The position numbers and the translations under genes were made by a program. From AWTP1-13 sp035550075 (GTDB taxonomy: Bacteria > Pseudomonadota > Alphaproteobacteria > Rhizobiales > Hyphomicrobiaceae): 38,822 bases of DNA. Below are positions 31,288-38,822 of this stretch, piece after piece (the first letter of the stretch is position 1; each line of letters starts with the position of its first letter). The notes under the pieces are model-generated. The model saw only the letters and a list, made by a program, of their open reading frames with translations, was not told the DNA's origin and ran no database searches. Where the stretch lies: the NCBI GenBank assembly GCA_035550075.1, contig DASZQG010000012.1:1-38822 (forward strand). Reading direction: 5' to 3'.

Positions 31288-32265
31288 TCACTTCTTGGCT
31301 GTTATGCCGACCTCGGCGGCCAGCGCCTTCATCGACTTTAATTCGCCATTGAGAAACGCGGCAGCTCCCTGTGCGGGCACGAAGCTCGCCGGGTCCGCGT
31401 ACTGGTCTTTCAGGTAAGTGGCGTACTCCGGATCCTTGGCGGCCGTTTCGAGCGCGTCCGAAAGGGTCTTGATCACCTTCGGATCAGTGCCGGCGCGCAC
31501 CACGACCGAGCGGAACTGCGGCAGCGTGACCTTGTCCCCAAGCTCGACGGACGTCGGCACGTCCTTGAAATTGGCGTCGCGCTTGTCTGCGAATACCAGC
31601 ACCGGGGTCATCTGCTTGCTATCGACGAAGCTGCGGACGTCGCCGATCTGCTCGTAGAGAATGTCAGCGTGGCCACCGAGCACCGCGGAGTAGCGCTCGC
31701 CGGGCTTTGCGAAGGGAACGGCGACGAATTTGAGCCCCTTTTTCTTCACGTAGTAGTTGATAGTGAGGTCATCGGCCGAGCCAAAGCCGAGCATGGCAAC
31801 GCGCACGGTCTCGGTTTTCGCCGTTTTCTCGACATCCGCCCAGCTTTTGAACTTGCCGTTGGTTGCCACCAGGAAGGCTGACGGCTGCTTGATGACGATC
31901 CCGAGCGGTACGATGTCGTTCATGCTCCATTTCGGCGGCGGGTTGCCGGCCTGGATGGCAAACGTGTCGCCGATGAAGATCGACATCGAATAACCGTCGG
32001 GGGGAGCGGTCAGCATTTTGGTCAATCCGGTCTGCCCAGTGGCACCGGGAACGTTCACGACCGGGATGGAGACCTTGAGCTTGGGTTCCATCAGCTTGGA
32101 GAGCTTGCGGGCTACCTGGTCGGCACCGCCGCCCGGTCCCCACGGGACGATGAGCTCGATGGGGCGCGAAGGGTAGTCTTGCGCAAGGCCGGTGGTCGCG
32201 CCCGCCAACGGGAAGGCGGCGACCAGCGCGCCTGCAAGCATGAAACGATGGAATGGAGAGCCCAT
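31288..32265 (-). CDS. tctC: Bug-family substrate-binding protein TctC
   Basis: 325-residue periplasmic binding protein of the tripartite tricarboxylate transporter. A signal peptide covers about 1-29 (ending TTGLAQ). The mature protein begins 'YPSRPIELIVPWGPGGGADQ', the Bug-family opening that lines the ligand pocket, and contains 'VVNVPGATGQTG' and 'GHADILYEQIGDVRSF'. GGGAGGA 5 bases before the ATG is a strong ribosome site. It is the first gene of tctCBA. The ligand cannot be read from sequence. Confidence 0.95.
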   Translation of the reverse strand: MGSPFHRFMLAGALVAAFPLAGATTGLAQDYPSRPIELIVPWGPGGGADQVARKLSKLMEPKLKVSIPVVNVPGATGQTGLTKMLTAPPDGYSMSIFIGDTFAIQAGNPPPKWSMNDIVPLGIVIKQPSAFLVATNGKFKSWADVEKTAKTETVRVAMLGFGSADDLTINYYVKKKGLKFVAVPFAKPGERYSAVLGGHADILYEQIGDVRSFVDSKQMTPVLVFADKRDANFKDVPTSVELGDKVTLPQFRSVVVRAGTDPKVIKTLSDALETAAKDPEYATYLKDQYADPASFVPAQGAAAFLNGELKSMKALAAEVGITAKK

Positions 32266-32723
32266 AGACGTCCTCCCGTTCTGATTTTATTGGCAGTTTA
32301 GCCGCCAGCCGGCGGCGGTAGTAGCGCATGCAGGCGCTCGGATGTCCAGCCTTTGTGGCCCTTTCGGCGGGCCCCTCGCCGATGGTCTGCCACGCTGGAA
32401 ACGTCTGTGCTTTGCAAGCCTTTGCGCCGGATGTCCGGTTCGCGGCAAAGCAGCTTTTCCTCGGCGGCGGCCGGAGGCGCGCGTGCGCAGACCCGCGCCG
32501 TCGTCTAGCGTCCGATGCGCGCGTGTGCGTCGCCCTCTGATCGGCGCGCAGCACATATCCGGGATAAATCAACGGACTGTCCGAATTGCATGTGGCGGCA
32601 GCGCTCGATGCATTCATGCGCCGTTTGGCAATTCACCCAGCGCCGGCCACTTTTGTGTCGTGATGACGGCCGAATGCTCGAGTGTCAGTATGCGCCTTAT
32701 TGCGAGGTTCATGGGAGGTTGGA
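32266..32723. other. Divergent intergenic region, no gene seen
   Basis: Between the divergent tctC and duplicated-domain protein genes. Frames crossing it are extensions of shadows from the flanking genes and show no family character. Apart from the tctC ribosome site, I see only a GGAGG ribosome site for the downstream gene at its right end. Confidence 0.5.
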
Positions 32724-33503
32724 ATGCGTTTCAAGCAAGGCGCAACGCTGGCCGGTGCGTTGTTCGTCGTCGCAGCGATGACGACCGGGGCGTCGGCGCA
32801 GCCCGTGGGGGAGTGGGTCGATCTTGGCTGCCGGAATGTGTCGTTTCGCACGGATCGCGACACGATCGTGGTCGGACGCCGCGAGGGCCGGTTTCGCGCC
32901 ATACGGCTGATTGCACGCGGGGCCGATGTCGAGATGCTCGATCTGAGAGTGGTCTACGCCAACGGCGCGCCCGACGACATCCCGGTGCGCGCTGTCATCC
33001 GCCAGGGCACCAGCACGCGGCCGCTCGACCTGCGAGGCTGGGAGCGCTCTATCAATCGCATCGAAATCGTCTACCGCTCGCTGCCGTCGTTCCGCGGGCG
33101 GCAGGCGACCGTGTGTGCTGAAGGGCTCGCAGGCCGCGTGGCCGGACCGCCCGGCCCGCCACCGGGGCCCGGCCCGGGAGCGTGGGTCGAGCTTGGGTGC
33201 AAGGGCGTTTCGCTGTTTGGCAAAGATCGCGACTCAGTCCTGGTCGGGCGCCGCGAAGGGCGTTTCAAGGCAATCCGTCTTTATGTCCGCGGCGCCGACG
33301 TCGAGATGCTCGATCTGAAGGTGATCTACGCCAACGGCTCCCCCGACGACATCCCGGTGCGGGCGGTCATCCGGCAGGGTCAGCGCACGCGCCCCCTGGA
33401 CTTGCGAGGTTGGGAACGCGCGATCCATCGCGTCGACATGGTGTACCGTACCATTCCCAATTTCAAAGGTCTGGCCAACGTATGCGTCGAGGGTCTGCAG
33501 TGA
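32724..33503 (+). CDS. Secreted protein made of two near-identical domains, unknown function
   Basis: 259-residue protein. A signal peptide spans about 1-29 (ending GASAQ). Two homologous domains of about 100 residues follow, offset by exactly 123 residues: each begins W-V-[DE]-L-G-C and contains DRD, VGRREGRF, RGADVEMLDL, YANG, PDDIPVRAVIRQG and RPLDLRGWER. A Pro/Gly linker (GPPGPPPGPGPG) separates them. Each domain has one Cys near its start and one near its end ('TVCAEG', 'NVCVEG'), so one disulfide per domain is plausible. GGAGG 7 bases before the ATG supports the start. I do not recognise a named family. A strong terminator follows. Confidence 0.85.
   Translation: MRFKQGATLAGALFVVAAMTTGASAQPVGEWVDLGCRNVSFRTDRDTIVVGRREGRFRAIRLIARGADVEMLDLRVVYANGAPDDIPVRAVIRQGTSTRPLDLRGWERSINRIEIVYRSLPSFRGRQATVCAEGLAGRVAGPPGPPPGPGPGAWVELGCKGVSLFGKDRDSVLVGRREGRFKAIRLYVRGADVEMLDLKVIYANGSPDDIPVRAVIRQGQRTRPLDLRGWERAIHRVDMVYRTIPNFKGLANVCVEGLQ
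32811..33495 (+). repeat. Internal tandem duplication within the secreted protein gene
   Basis: The segment from about 32811 to 33118 is repeated at about 33180 to 33495, offset 369 bases, and the two copies encode highly similar domains. Many codons differ silently, so the duplication is not very recent. Confidence 0.8.
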
Positions 33504-33872
33504 TCTGAGCTTCGACAGCCCACTGACAAAGACGGCGCAAGGGGGCTGCTACAAGGCGGCCCCTTTTTCCGTTCCGGACCCAAACGGACGGCTGCCCTTT
33601 TCCGCCTTTCTCGATCGGCAGGGCACGCCCTGTCGAGCATGCACGGCAGCTTCGGGTGCTGCCTTTTCGGCATTCAGGGGGATTAGCGGCCCTTGAGGCG
33701 CGTGCCATGCAACTCACGGGTTTGCCGATGACTCAGCGCGGGCCGACGGTTTGCATTGCTCAGCCACGTTCTGGTCTCGTACGCTCCTGCGGCCGGACAA
33801 GCTCAAGTCTGCCGCAATTGACCGGGGTGGCCGCAACGGGAAGGGGCGTGACCAGCCCTGAAAGGACCGAAG
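33504..33872. other. Intergenic region before the efflux operon
   Basis: No gene is supported. Apart from the terminator at 33542-33568, it holds the ribosome site AAGGA before the GTG at 33873. A TTGACC near 33820 could be a -35, but no -10 follows at the right distance. Confidence 0.5.
33542..33568 (+). terminator. Intrinsic terminator after the duplicated-domain gene
   Basis: An 8-bp stem (33542-33549 with 33556-33563, one G-T pair) with a 6-base loop is followed by TTTTT. It lies 39 bases after the stop. Confidence 0.85.
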
Positions 33873-35186
33873 GTGATCAGGCTGCTGAAACGACTGCTTG
33901 CGGCCCTCCTGCTGTGCGCTGTGGCAGGCGTCATCATTTACGTGGCGTTGATGCCGGCCGTCGAGAAGCAGGTTCGCGGCAGGTACGCGCGGCCATCCGG
34001 CAGCATCCCGGTGCCGGTCGCGACGGCGACGGCGCGTACCGACGACGTGCCGATATATCTCACTGGTGTCGGCACGGCCAAGGCGCGCAACACAGTGACG
34101 GTGCGCCCGCAGGTCGACGGAAAAATCCTCAGCATCGATTTCAAGGAGGGCCAGGAGGTCAAGCGCGGCGACGTGCTGGCGCGGATCGACCCGACCACCT
34201 ACAAAGCGCAGCTTGACCAGGCCGTCGCCAAGAAGGCGCTCGATGACGTGCAGCTGGCCAACGCGAAGCGCGACCTGGAGCGCTACGAGACGGTGGGCGG
34301 CAATGTGGTCGCGCAGAAGACGATCGATACCCAGCGCGCGCTTGTCCAGCAGCTCGCCGCGCAGATCAAGCAGGACGAGGCGGCGATCGCCAACGCCAAG
34401 GCGGTTCTGGACTACACAACGATCCTGTCGCCGATCAACGGCCGCACCGGCATCCGCATGGTGGACGAGGGCAACCTGGTCCGCGCAGCCGACGCCACGG
34501 GCATCGTCATGATCACCGAAATCCGCCCCATCAGCGTGCAGTTCACGCTGCCCCAGCAGCAGCTCACACAGGTCAATAAGGCTTTTGCGGCGGACAGGAT
34601 TCCTGTCGATGCCCTGGATGGCGATGGCAGGAAGGTGCTCGATCGCGGCGTGCTGCAGGTCATCGACAACCAAGTCGATCAAACGACCGGCACGGTGCGC
34701 ATGAAGGCGGAATTCCCCAACGCCGACATGCAGCTGTGGCCGGGCCAGTTCGTCAATGTGCGCGTCCTGATCGAGACGTTGAAGCAGGTCGTGGTCATTC
34801 CGACCCCGGCGGTGCAGCGCGGGCCCAACGGTACCTTTGCCTACCTCGTGCAGCCGGACAACAGCGCGGGGTTGCGCACCATTACCATCGCCTATCAGGA
34901 CGAGACCCAAGCGGTGGTCTCGCAAGGCCTCAAGGCCGGCGATCAGGTCGTGACAACCGGCTTTGCGCGTCTCAAGGACGGAAGCCGTCTCCGCATTGGC
35001 AACGGCGGCCCACGAAATCCGGTCACTTCGGACGTCGGGACGCCGAAAGAGGGCGCCATGGCGGCCACCATCACCGAAGAGCCGCAGCCCAAGGGCAAGG
35101 GGCGCCGTCGCCGGCATGAAGACGCCTCGACCAGCAAGCCGAGAGAGGCGGACGCGGGCAAGCCGGAGGGAAGCTCGACGCAATGA
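33873..35186 (+). CDS. mdtA: RND efflux periplasmic adaptor, MdtA/MuxA-like
   Basis: 437-residue membrane fusion protein linking inner-membrane RND pumps to an outer-membrane channel. A single N-terminal hydrophobic anchor (about 8-28) is followed by 'TGVGTAKARNTVTVRPQVDGKI', the lipoyl domain 'FKEGQEVKRGDVLARID', a helical hairpin (about 110-170) and the beta-barrel 'NQVDQTTGTVRMKAEFPN'. The C-terminal 60 residues are Lys/Arg/Glu-rich and beyond the family core. The start is GTG at 33873 with AAGGA about 7 bases upstream. The stop overlaps the start of the first pump gene (ATGA). A matching outer-membrane factor gene is not in view. Confidence 0.92.
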   Translation: MIRLLKRLLAALLLCAVAGVIIYVALMPAVEKQVRGRYARPSGSIPVPVATATARTDDVPIYLTGVGTAKARNTVTVRPQVDGKILSIDFKEGQEVKRGDVLARIDPTTYKAQLDQAVAKKALDDVQLANAKRDLERYETVGGNVVAQKTIDTQRALVQQLAAQIKQDEAAIANAKAVLDYTTILSPINGRTGIRMVDEGNLVRAADATGIVMITEIRPISVQFTLPQQQLTQVNKAFAADRIPVDALDGDGRKVLDRGVLQVIDNQVDQTTGTVRMKAEFPNADMQLWPGQFVNVRVLIETLKQVVVIPTPAVQRGPNGTFAYLVQPDNSAGLRTITIAYQDETQAVVSQGLKAGDQVVTTGFARLKDGSRLRIGNGGPRNPVTSDVGTPKEGAMAATITEEPQPKGKGRRRRHEDASTSKPREADAGKPEGSSTQ

Positions 35187-38100
35187 GCGTTTCGACGCCA
35201 TTCATCCGGCGGCCCATTGCAACCACACTGCTCGGAATTGCCGTTACGCTGGGTGGCGTGCTGGGCTACTGGTGGCTACCGGTGGCGTCGCTGCCGCAGG
35301 TGGACTTTCCCACCATTCAGGTCACGACACAGCTTCCCGGTGCCAGCCCGGACACGACCGCGAACCTGGTAACCGCGCCGCTGGAGCGCCAGCTGGGACA
35401 GATCCCGGCGCTGTCCAGCATGACTTCGTCGTCATCCTACGGCATCAGCCAGATCACGCTGCAGTTCAACCTCGATCGCGATATCGATGCCGCCTCTCAG
35501 GACGTGCAGGCGGCTATCAACGCCGCCGGCTCGACCCTGCCGAAGACGCTGCCCTATCCGCCGACATACGCGAAGGTGAACCCGGCCGACGCGCCGATCG
35601 TGACGCTGGCGCTGACCTCCGCCACCGTGTCGCTGCGTGAACTCAGCGATCTCGCCGACACGCTCATTGCGCAGCGTCTGAGCTCGGTGTCCGGCGTTGG
35701 CCACGTGACGGTGGAAGGCGGCATCCGCCCCGCCGTGCGCATCCAGGCTGACCTGACGCGCCTCGCCTCCTATGGGCTCAGCATGGCCAACCTGCGCGCC
35801 GCCATTGCGGCCGCCAACGTCTCGGGCCCCAAGGGATCGCTGGATGGTCCCTACCAGTCCTACACCATCGCCGCGAACGACCAGATCACGAGAGCCGAAG
35901 CCTACGAGTCCGTCATCGTCGCCTATCGCAACGATGCACCCGTGCTGCTCAAGGACGTCGCGCAGGTTGTCGACGGACTGGAGAACACCAAGGTCGGCGG
36001 ATGGTACCAGGGTACGCCCGCGGTCATCATCGACGTCAACCGCCAGCCCGGCGCCAACGTGATCGAAACGGTGCAGCGGGTGAGGGCCGAGCTGCCGCGG
36101 CTGCAGCGCGCCATGCCCAACAACGTCAAGCTTTCCATGGTGCACGACCGCACGGGCACCATCCGCGCCTCGGTGCACGATGTGCAGTTCACCCTGGTGC
36201 TCAGCGTCGGCCTGGTGGTGCTGGTCGTGCTGCTGTTCCTGCGCACGATCCGCGCCACCGTCATTGCCGGAGTGGCGTTGCCGGTGTCGCTGATTGCCAC
36301 CTTCGGGGTGATGTGGTTCTGCGGCTTCAGCCTCGACAACCTGTCTTTGATGGCGCTCACCATCGGAACCGGCTTCGTGATCGATGATGCCATCGTGATG
36401 ATCGAAAACATCGTGCGGCATATCGAAGAGGGCGATTCGCCGATGGAGGCGGCGCTGAAGGGTGCCCGCGAGATCGGCTTCACCGTGATATCGCTGACGC
36501 TGTCGCTGATTGCGGTGTTCATCCCACTGTTGTTCATGACCGGGCTGGTCGGCCGGATGTTCAGGGAATTTGCGTTGACGCTGACCATCGCGGTCGTGAT
36601 TTCCGCGGTCGTTTCCCTGACGCTGACGCCGATGATGTGCTCGCGCATGCTGCGTCATGCGCCGTCGGAAGGGGGCCGGCTGGCGAGGTTTTTCAACCGC
36701 GCGGTCGACAGGGTGGTGGCCGGCTACCATTGGACGCTCGAATGGGTGCTGCGCCATGAGCGCGCCACCCTGATCACTACGGCGGCGACGCTGGTCGTCA
36801 CGATCGGGCTCTACATCATAGTGCCCAAGGGCTTCCTGCCACTGCAGGACACTGGCCTCATCACGGCGGTGATGGAGGCGGCGCCCGAAGTGTCCTTTGC
36901 CGAGATGGAGCGTCTGCAGAAGCTGGTCAGCGATAAGATCCGCGCGGACAAAGATGTCGAGGCCGTGGTGTCGGTGATTGGCGTGAGCGCCCTCAACCCG
37001 ACGCCGAATGCCGGACATTTGAAGATCACGCTGAAGCCGCGCGATGAACGCCAGGCCGACGTCAGCGAGACCATTCGGCGCCTTAAGGAGGCGGTCGCCA
37101 CCGTGTCCGGCGCCATCGTCTACTTCCAGCCGGTGCAGGACGTGCAGATCAGCACCCGCGTCAGCCGCGGGCAATATCAATACACCCTGGTCGGCGCTGA
37201 CGGATCGGAAGTCGCGACCTGGTCAGCGCGCCTGGCCGAGCGGCTGCGCAACGCGCCCGCGCTGCGCGATGTGAGTTCGGAGGCCCAGGACGGCGGGCTG
37301 CGCGCGCTGGTACGGGTCGATCGCGAGACCGCGAGCCGGCTCGGCGTGTCGATGCAGGCGATCAACGATGCCCTCAACGACGCCTTCGGCCAGAGACAGA
37401 TATCCACCATTTACGCGCAGGCGAACCAGTACCGCGTCGTGCTGGAGGCGATGCCCCAATTCCAGGGCGACGCGAGTGCACTGACGAGCATTTTCGTGCC
37501 CAGCACCGCCGGCGCGCAGGTGCCGCTGAGCGCCGTCGCCACCATCGAGCGCAGGATCGCGCCGCTGGTGATCCAGCACCAGGAGCAGTTTTCGTCGGTC
37601 ACCATCAGCTTCAACCTCGCGCACCGCGCCTCGCTGAGCGATGCGGTCGCCGCCATCGACACCGCCAAACGCGAGATCGACATGCCGACCTCGGTGTCCG
37701 GCAGCTATTCCGGCGATGCCGACGAATTCACCAGGTCGCTCGCCAGCCAGCCCTGGCTCATTCTCGCCGCGGTCGTCACGATCTACATCGTGCTCGGGGT
37801 ACTCTACGAGAGCTTCGTGCACCCCTTCACCATCCTCACCACGCTGCCGTCGGCCGGCATCGGCGCGCTTCTGGCCTTGATGTACTCCGGGCTCGATTTG
37901 TCGCTGGTGGCGCTGATAGGCATCGTGCTGCTGATGGGAATCGTGAAGAAGAACGCGATCATGATGATCGACTTCGCTCTCGAGGCGGAGCGCACGGGCG
38001 GACTGTCGCCGCGCGAGTCGATCATCCAGGCCGCCTTGCTGCGCTTCCGGCCAATCATGATGACCACGCTGGCGGCGCTGTTCGGCGCCCTGCCGCTGGC

Positions 38101-38311
38101 GCTGGAAAGCGGCACGGGCTCGGAGCTGCGCAACCCGCTCGGCATCGCCATCATCGGTGGCCTGCTGCTGAGCCAGCTTCTGACGCTGTATACGACGCCG
38201 GTCATCTACCTCGCCATGGAGCGGGTGCGGGCGCGCTTCTCTCCTGACGCGCAGACGTCTCAGCCTGCCTCGCCGTTGCCGCCGCTGCACGCCGGCGAGC
38301 CCGCGGAGTAA
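35183..38311 (+). CDS. mdtB: RND efflux permease, MdtB/MuxB-like
   Basis: 1042-residue inner-membrane proton/drug antiporter with 12 predicted helices and two large periplasmic loops. The N-terminus 'TPFIRRPIATTLLGIAVTL' and 'LPQVDFPTIQVTTQLPGASP' is typical of MdtB. The TM4 proton-relay pair is seen in 'TGFVIDDAIVMIENIVRHIE' (adjacent Asp residues). 'GIVKKNAIMMIDFALEAER' marks the equivalent second-half helix. The length is normal. It overlaps mdtA by 4 bases and is followed 6 bases later by a second pump gene, so the pair is likely to form the MdtBC-type heterotrimer. Confidence 0.95.
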   Translation: MSVSTPFIRRPIATTLLGIAVTLGGVLGYWWLPVASLPQVDFPTIQVTTQLPGASPDTTANLVTAPLERQLGQIPALSSMTSSSSYGISQITLQFNLDRDIDAASQDVQAAINAAGSTLPKTLPYPPTYAKVNPADAPIVTLALTSATVSLRELSDLADTLIAQRLSSVSGVGHVTVEGGIRPAVRIQADLTRLASYGLSMANLRAAIAAANVSGPKGSLDGPYQSYTIAANDQITRAEAYESVIVAYRNDAPVLLKDVAQVVDGLENTKVGGWYQGTPAVIIDVNRQPGANVIETVQRVRAELPRLQRAMPNNVKLSMVHDRTGTIRASVHDVQFTLVLSVGLVVLVVLLFLRTIRATVIAGVALPVSLIATFGVMWFCGFSLDNLSLMALTIGTGFVIDDAIVMIENIVRHIEEGDSPMEAALKGAREIGFTVISLTLSLIAVFIPLLFMTGLVGRMFREFALTLTIAVVISAVVSLTLTPMMCSRMLRHAPSEGGRLARFFNRAVDRVVAGYHWTLEWVLRHERATLITTAATLVVTIGLYIIVPKGFLPLQDTGLITAVMEAAPEVSFAEMERLQKLVSDKIRADKDVEAVVSVIGVSALNPTPNAGHLKITLKPRDERQADVSETIRRLKEAVATVSGAIVYFQPVQDVQISTRVSRGQYQYTLVGADGSEVATWSARLAERLRNAPALRDVSSEAQDGGLRALVRVDRETASRLGVSMQAINDALNDAFGQRQISTIYAQANQYRVVLEAMPQFQGDASALTSIFVPSTAGAQVPLSAVATIERRIAPLVIQHQEQFSSVTISFNLAHRASLSDAVAAIDTAKREIDMPTSVSGSYSGDADEFTRSLASQPWLILAAVVTIYIVLGVLYESFVHPFTILTTLPSAGIGALLALMYSGLDLSLVALIGIVLLMGIVKKNAIMMIDFALEAERTGGLSPRESIIQAALLRFRPIMMTTLAALFGALPLALESGTGSELRNPLGIAIIGGLLLSQLLTLYTTPVIYLAMERVRARFSPDAQTSQPASPLPPLHAGEPAE

Positions 38312-38317
38312 GGCGGC

Positions 38318-38822
38318 ATGAACTTCTCCAAGCCATTCATTGACAGGCCGATCGGCACCTCGCTGCTGGCGGTCGGGCTGCTGCTGCTGGGACTGGTGGC
38401 CTACAGCTTCCTGCCGGTCGCCAGCCTGCCTGCCATCGAATTCCCGACCGTTCGCGTCAACGCCAACCTGCCCGGCGCCGACCCCGAGACGATGGCGGCC
38501 CGGGTGGCCTCGCCGCTGGAGCGGCGCCTGGGCGAGATTGCCGGTGTCGCCGAAATGACGTCGGTGAACTCTCTCGGCAATACGCGCATCGCCGTGCAGT
38601 TCGATCTCAGCCGCAGCATCGAGGGTGCCGCACAGGACGTACAGGCGGCCATCAACGCGGCGCTGATCGATCTGCCGGCGGACATGCCCTCGACGCCAAC
38701 TTTCCGCAAGGCGAACCCGGCGGCGGCGCCGATCCTGATCCTGGCGCTGACCTCCAAGAGCATCGCGCCGAGCCAGATGTATGACGCGGCCGACACCGTG
38801 ATCGCCCAGCGCATCTCGCAGG
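38318..38822 (+). CDS. mdtC: Second RND efflux permease, MdtC/MuxC-like (5' part only)
   Basis: The first 168 codons of a second RND pump, cut by the window end. 'FSKPFIDRPIGTSLLAVGL', 'LPAIEFPTVRVNANLPGADP', 'VASPLERRLGEIAGVAEMTS' and 'RKANPAAAPILILALTS' are the family opening and resemble MdtC more than the preceding MdtB-like protein. It starts 6 bases after that gene's stop, with a weak GGCGG upstream. One adaptor plus two different pumps is the MdtABC arrangement. Confidence 0.93.
   Translation, partial: MNFSKPFIDRPIGTSLLAVGLLLLGLVAYSFLPVASLPAIEFPTVRVNANLPGADPETMAARVASPLERRLGEIAGVAEMTSVNSLGNTRIAVQFDLSRSIEGAAQDVQAAINAALIDLPADMPSTPTFRKANPAAAPILILALTSKSIAPSQMYDAADTVIAQRISQ

Noticed and set aside
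1..38822. Prophage, IS element, CRISPR array or restriction/defence system
   Set aside because: No transposase, integrase, phage, Cas or restriction protein, no regularly spaced repeats, and no flanking attachment repeats were seen; most genes are core metabolism or transport.

Overview
The window looks like a chromosomal segment of a high-GC alphaproteobacterium, most likely in the Hyphomicrobiales (Rhizobiales) lineage. The evidence is the set and order of genes (lgt-midA-pgeF; hisC-tyrC; dapF-mtaB-ftsY-yciB facing ffh-rpsP-rimM), a B12-dependent class II ribonucleotide reductase, a GTTC-N7-GTTC LexA-type operator and a CtrA-type TTAA-N7-TTAAC site. The genus cannot be fixed from the sequence alone. 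No phage, IS element, CRISPR array, rRNA or tRNA was recognised.

Layout. 1-3304 (minus): a lipoprotein cut by the window edge, pgeF, midA and lgt (cell-envelope and respiratory assembly functions). 3476-8276 (plus): ubiK, a YbjN protein, proC, then the overlapping trio hisC-tyrC-gamma-glutamylcyclotransferase (amino-acid metabolism). 8280-13104 (minus): an unknown protein, class II RNR (nrdJ), an AraC-type O6-alkylguanine DNA alkyltransferase and a DUF2244 membrane protein. 13149-15073 (plus): nth and a class V aminotransferase. 15114-17017 (minus): a small lipoprotein and a gabD-type dehydrogenase. 17314-18342 (plus): asd. 18358-23497 (minus): a MarR regulator, two YciB paralogues, ftsY, mtaB and dapF. 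23568-27460 (plus): a periplasmic PQQ sugar dehydrogenase, then ffh-rpsP-rimM. 27464-28102 (minus): an alpha/beta hydrolase. 28103-28920: a gene-free stretch with odd composition. 28921-29130 (plus): a tiny protein. 29168-32265 (minus): tctCBA, a tripartite tricarboxylate transporter. 32724-33503 (plus): a secreted protein made of two near-identical halves. 33873-38822 (plus): an MdtABC-type RND efflux operon that runs off the window.

How genes fit together: asd and dapF serve lysine/peptidoglycan precursor synthesis, although their order here does not form one operon. FtsY and Ffh are receptor and GTPase of the same protein-targeting pathway. The alkyltransferase, class II RNR and endonuclease III sit close together and are all tied to DNA repair or dNTP supply. 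The nrdJ promoter carries a LexA-type operator across its -10 element.

I did not find a clear new multi-gene system. The least explained parts are non-coding: (1) a three-hairpin, terminator-ended candidate RNA divergent from nrdJ and sharing the LexA-box region; (2) the 28.25-28.8 kb stretch with a CtrA-type box and a degenerate GTTCCGC-like heptamer array; (3) an 18-bp RNA hairpin between ubiK and the YbjN gene; and (4) an alpha/beta hydrolase whose only sensible start appears to be ATT.
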